Shown here piece after piece: positions 61,747-64,000 of a stretch of 64,000 bases of DNA. The translations under genes were made by a program, and so were the position numbers. Source of the stretch: Pegea sp. RAD2-039 (taxonomy: Eukaryota; Chordata; Thaliacea; Salpida; Salpidae). The notes under the pieces are model-generated. The model was not told where the DNA came from and did no database searches. It saw only the letters and a program-made list of their open reading frames with translations. The stretch covers positions 124,001-188,000 of the forward strand of contig JAQGEQ010000322.1 of NCBI GenBank assembly GCA_034620365.1, given 5' to 3'. Every line of letters starts with the position of its first letter. Position 1 is the stretch's first letter.

Positions 61747-62739
61747 TTATGTTCGACTTGTTTGAAAATCAGTTGTAGGTTGATTGTTGTGACAGTTTGA
61801 CGTTACTTCAGAATCTCTAGTTAATTTGAACTTGTAATCAACAAACGTATAAAAAACTGAATAAAGGTTTACAAAAAGAGTGATATCATACAACATTGCG
61901 GCATAAATTTTGGGAGTCATTATTGGAAGACAAAACTCAGCAAAAATCCAACAAATTACACAAGAAGCAATCATTATAAATGAGCTAATTGTAGAAATAT
62001 GAATAGTATTTTTCAGTTTATCAGAGATTGCACAGTTTTTGTTTTCCTTTTCATTTTTAATTGAGGCCCTTTTCTGCTTAAGTTGTACCTTTAAAGGGTA
62101 TAAGAATAAAGCAAAAAGTGATATCAGACATATTAAGATAAAAAGGTAACCTAAACTTGTTGTAACATGCTGTTTTCCTCGTGCAACACAACCATATTCA
62201 GTCATGGAGTAATGATCTGCCATAAAAGATAAAACAAATGAAACAAAAATCATTGTATTAAACAAAATAGCTATCAACCAACTAATCAATTTCACTATTC
62301 GTGTGTAGAGATGCTTTAACATTGGACTTTTATAAACGATATAATTTCGTAACCATAAAAAATTGAAACCAAAAGAACAGCAAATACCACGTAAAGTATA
62401 CAAAGTGTCAACATATATCTCACATAAATCTCCATCTTTATGATAAAATATTCCAACAAATAATAAACCATTTGATACAAGAAATTTGATTAGAATCAAA
62501 TAAAGTAAAAGTTGAAGAATTTTCCACAAAATGTTAAGTTTCTTATCATTTTTATTTCCCATTTGTCGTATTTTCATCTTCTTATAATTGTTAAATGAGA
62601 CCAAGAAGCAAATAGTAGAAACAAAAAGGATTAAAAGGACAACTTGGGGAAGAATCCATAAATATTTAAACAGTTGGTGTTGATTATCATTGAAAGTTGA
62701 GTTACTGGATAAGTTTTGAAAAGTAAAGTTGTTTTCCAT
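61747..62739 (-). CDS. Atypical seven-transmembrane receptor, copy 3
   Basis: This 330-residue protein starts at MENNFTFQNLSS (62737-62739). A 20-residue upstream extension crosses a GTTTTTCAG acceptor and is rejected. TM1-TM5 are almost identical to copy 1 (MIFVSFVLSFMAD, GKQHVTT). From loop 3 on it shares residues with copy 2 (NKNCAIS, IASCVICWIF, MLYDITLF, TRDSEV), so it is a mosaic. Topology and cysteines are as in copy 1. Confidence 0.85.
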   Translation of the reverse strand: MENNFTFQNLSSNSTFNDNQHQLFKYLWILPQVVLLILFVSTICFLVSFNNYKKMKIRQMGNKNDKKLNILWKILQLLLYLILIKFLVSNGLLFVGIFYHKDGDLCEIYVDTLYTLRGICCSFGFNFLWLRNYIVYKSPMLKHLYTRIVKLISWLIAILFNTMIFVSFVLSFMADHYSMTEYGCVARGKQHVTTSLGYLFILICLISLFALFLYPLKVQLKQKRASIKNEKENKNCAISDKLKNTIHISTISSFIMIASCVICWIFAEFCLPIMTPKIYAAMLYDITLFVNLYSVFYTFVDYKFKLTRDSEVTSNCHNNQPTTDFQTSRT

Positions 62740-64000
62740 TTTTACTAACAGTATAAAACTGAAAAACTGTTTTATTTTTATTAATTTAATAATGTTCAAT
62801 AACTTTTGAAAAACAAAAACATATTTTTATATAAAAAAATACTTGTTAACATAAGAAAAAGAAAAGTATACAAAATTTACTCAAATTTGTTTAACTCTTG
62901 AAAAGATGTAAATAGCAATTTAGTAAAACTATCTATAATGTTATATAATCTGTGTAACTTGATAATTTGGACAGAAATAAAATAAAAAAGCTTTCAGTAA
63001 TTTTATTTAACTTTTAAAAAAGTGTAAATAATAATTTCCTTTTCATATTAAAACATTTTAATATCTTTAATTAAGATTAATAAAAAATATATTTTGAAGG
63101 TTTTAAAAAATAATAGTTTAAAAGTTTTTCAAAATTGACGATCAAGATTAAACAAAGCTAAAAAATTAGAATAAATAAATTATAATTGTTATTAAAATTA
63201 ATAATAAAAATGTAAATGTTTTAATCTGTTTGATTTGAATTATATTTATTTTAAGAAACAATTTTAATAAATTCGATTATTTAACAAATTAAATAGTTTT
63301 CTCGAATCATTTGTAAAAAAAGCATCATATAACCACATTCAATACTTTACGAGATATGTGACAATTGCAATAAACTTTGTAAATCATTTTAACTTGATTG
63401 AAAACAATTAAATATCTAAAAATAAAAACTAGAACTATTGGCTTCTACAAAATTGAACTTAACTTTAGATAAGAAAATAGAACGATACACAAAAAGAAAA
63501 TATTATTTGTTGAGCTGACCCAGTAAATAAAACTCAGCTAACTGAAAAAAGTCAGAACTTTTATGTTAAAGTATGTTTAAAAACATCAAAGTTTATTATT
63601 TTGAAAATTTAGAAATTGTTTATAGAATAAGAGCTTCAAGCCTTTTACTGAATAATTATTACTTCCTAAAAATATAAATATTAAAAAATTTATAAAACAA
63701 TAAACACAAATGAATAAAAACTGACATAAATGTTATCAAATATTAATCCGTATTAACTATAGATGATTGTAATATTTGTATACAAGATATTTATTCATTG
63801 AAAGTTGTTCAAATAAGCTTAAAACTTTTTTTTATTATTTTTTAACTCTGATAATTAGGAGACGAATTTAACTTTCAAGATAAATCGCTTTTCGTTTTGA
63901 AGATCAACTTAAAAGGTTCACTTTTGCTTTATTCTGTCTTTAAAGTACATTTTAGTAGTGAATATTTACAAATAAAGTATATTTTTATCCGTTTAAATAT

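Larger units (their letters stand above)
56251..63975 (-). repeat. Tandem duplication: receptor copies 2 and 3 with 5' flanks
   Basis: The two minus-strand receptor genes share their upstream flanks. About 57214-58615 corresponds to 62740-63975, with strong similarity at 58200-58440 against 63580-63800 and at 58455-58615 against 63818-63970. The repeat period is about 5.4-5.5 kb. The 3' half of each unit differs, for example at 58.6-61.7 kb. Confidence 0.8.

Noticed and set aside
62740-62799. Upstream in-frame Met giving a 20-residue longer receptor copy 3
   Set aside because: The extension crosses a likely 5' UTR splice acceptor and is absent from the other copies.
1-64000. CRISPR arrays, bacterial operons, ribosome binding sites
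   Set aside because: The window is eukaryotic, with spliced genes; no regularly spaced repeats or prokaryotic gene layout were seen.

Overview
The window is strongly AT-rich eukaryotic DNA with spliced genes, long non-coding stretches and LINE and SINE debris. The introns carry standard GT/AG signals, and many in the collagen gene are only about 55-70 nt. Together with a VWA/collagen/Kunitz gene and a lineage-specific 7TM receptor cluster, this points to an invertebrate animal. A tunicate-like or other compact-intron, AT-rich genome fits, but I cannot place the species.

3.2-14.4 kb (minus strand): one complete extracellular-matrix gene of the collagen VI/XXVIII type. I assembled it as 35 coding exons with matching splice phases, 3,645 nt including the stop, about 1,214 residues. 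The order is signal peptide, Cys-rich knot, VWA1, short interrupted triple helix, VWA2, acidic hinge, Kunitz domain, VWA3 and acidic tail. A VWA domain after the Kunitz domain is not the standard vertebrate collagen XXVIII layout. The model contains a well-supported 6-nt microexon and a possible 3-nt microexon. One intron holds two palindromic CRE sites followed by an opposite-strand exon-like ORF.

14.4-43.4 kb: mostly AT-rich DNA without recognisable genes. Scattered islands look regulatory or like single exons: a TATA box plus first coding exon near 25.1-25.5 kb, a frame-shifted beta-propeller-like fragment at 22.2 kb, a promoter/enhancer-like block at 28.4-28.65 kb, RFX X-box motifs at 31.1-32.4 kb, a kappaB-IRF composite at 35.75-35.86 kb, and a promoter-like block with a splice donor at 37.7-37.93 kb.

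43.4-49.4 kb: a nest of CR1/L2/Jockey-type LINE copies in both orientations. The main copy is on the minus strand (about 48.15-44.79 kb). It has a PHD-type ORF1, has lost most of its endonuclease, and has a frameshifted RT. The copies share a 3'-terminal stem-loop.

52.1-62.8 kb: three nearly identical, intronless-ORF seven-transmembrane receptor genes, one plus and two minus. Copies 1 and 2 form an inverted repeat and copies 2 and 3 a tandem duplication with duplicated 5' flanks. Copy 3 is a mosaic of copies 1 and 2. A tRNA-derived SINE lies between copies 1 and 2.
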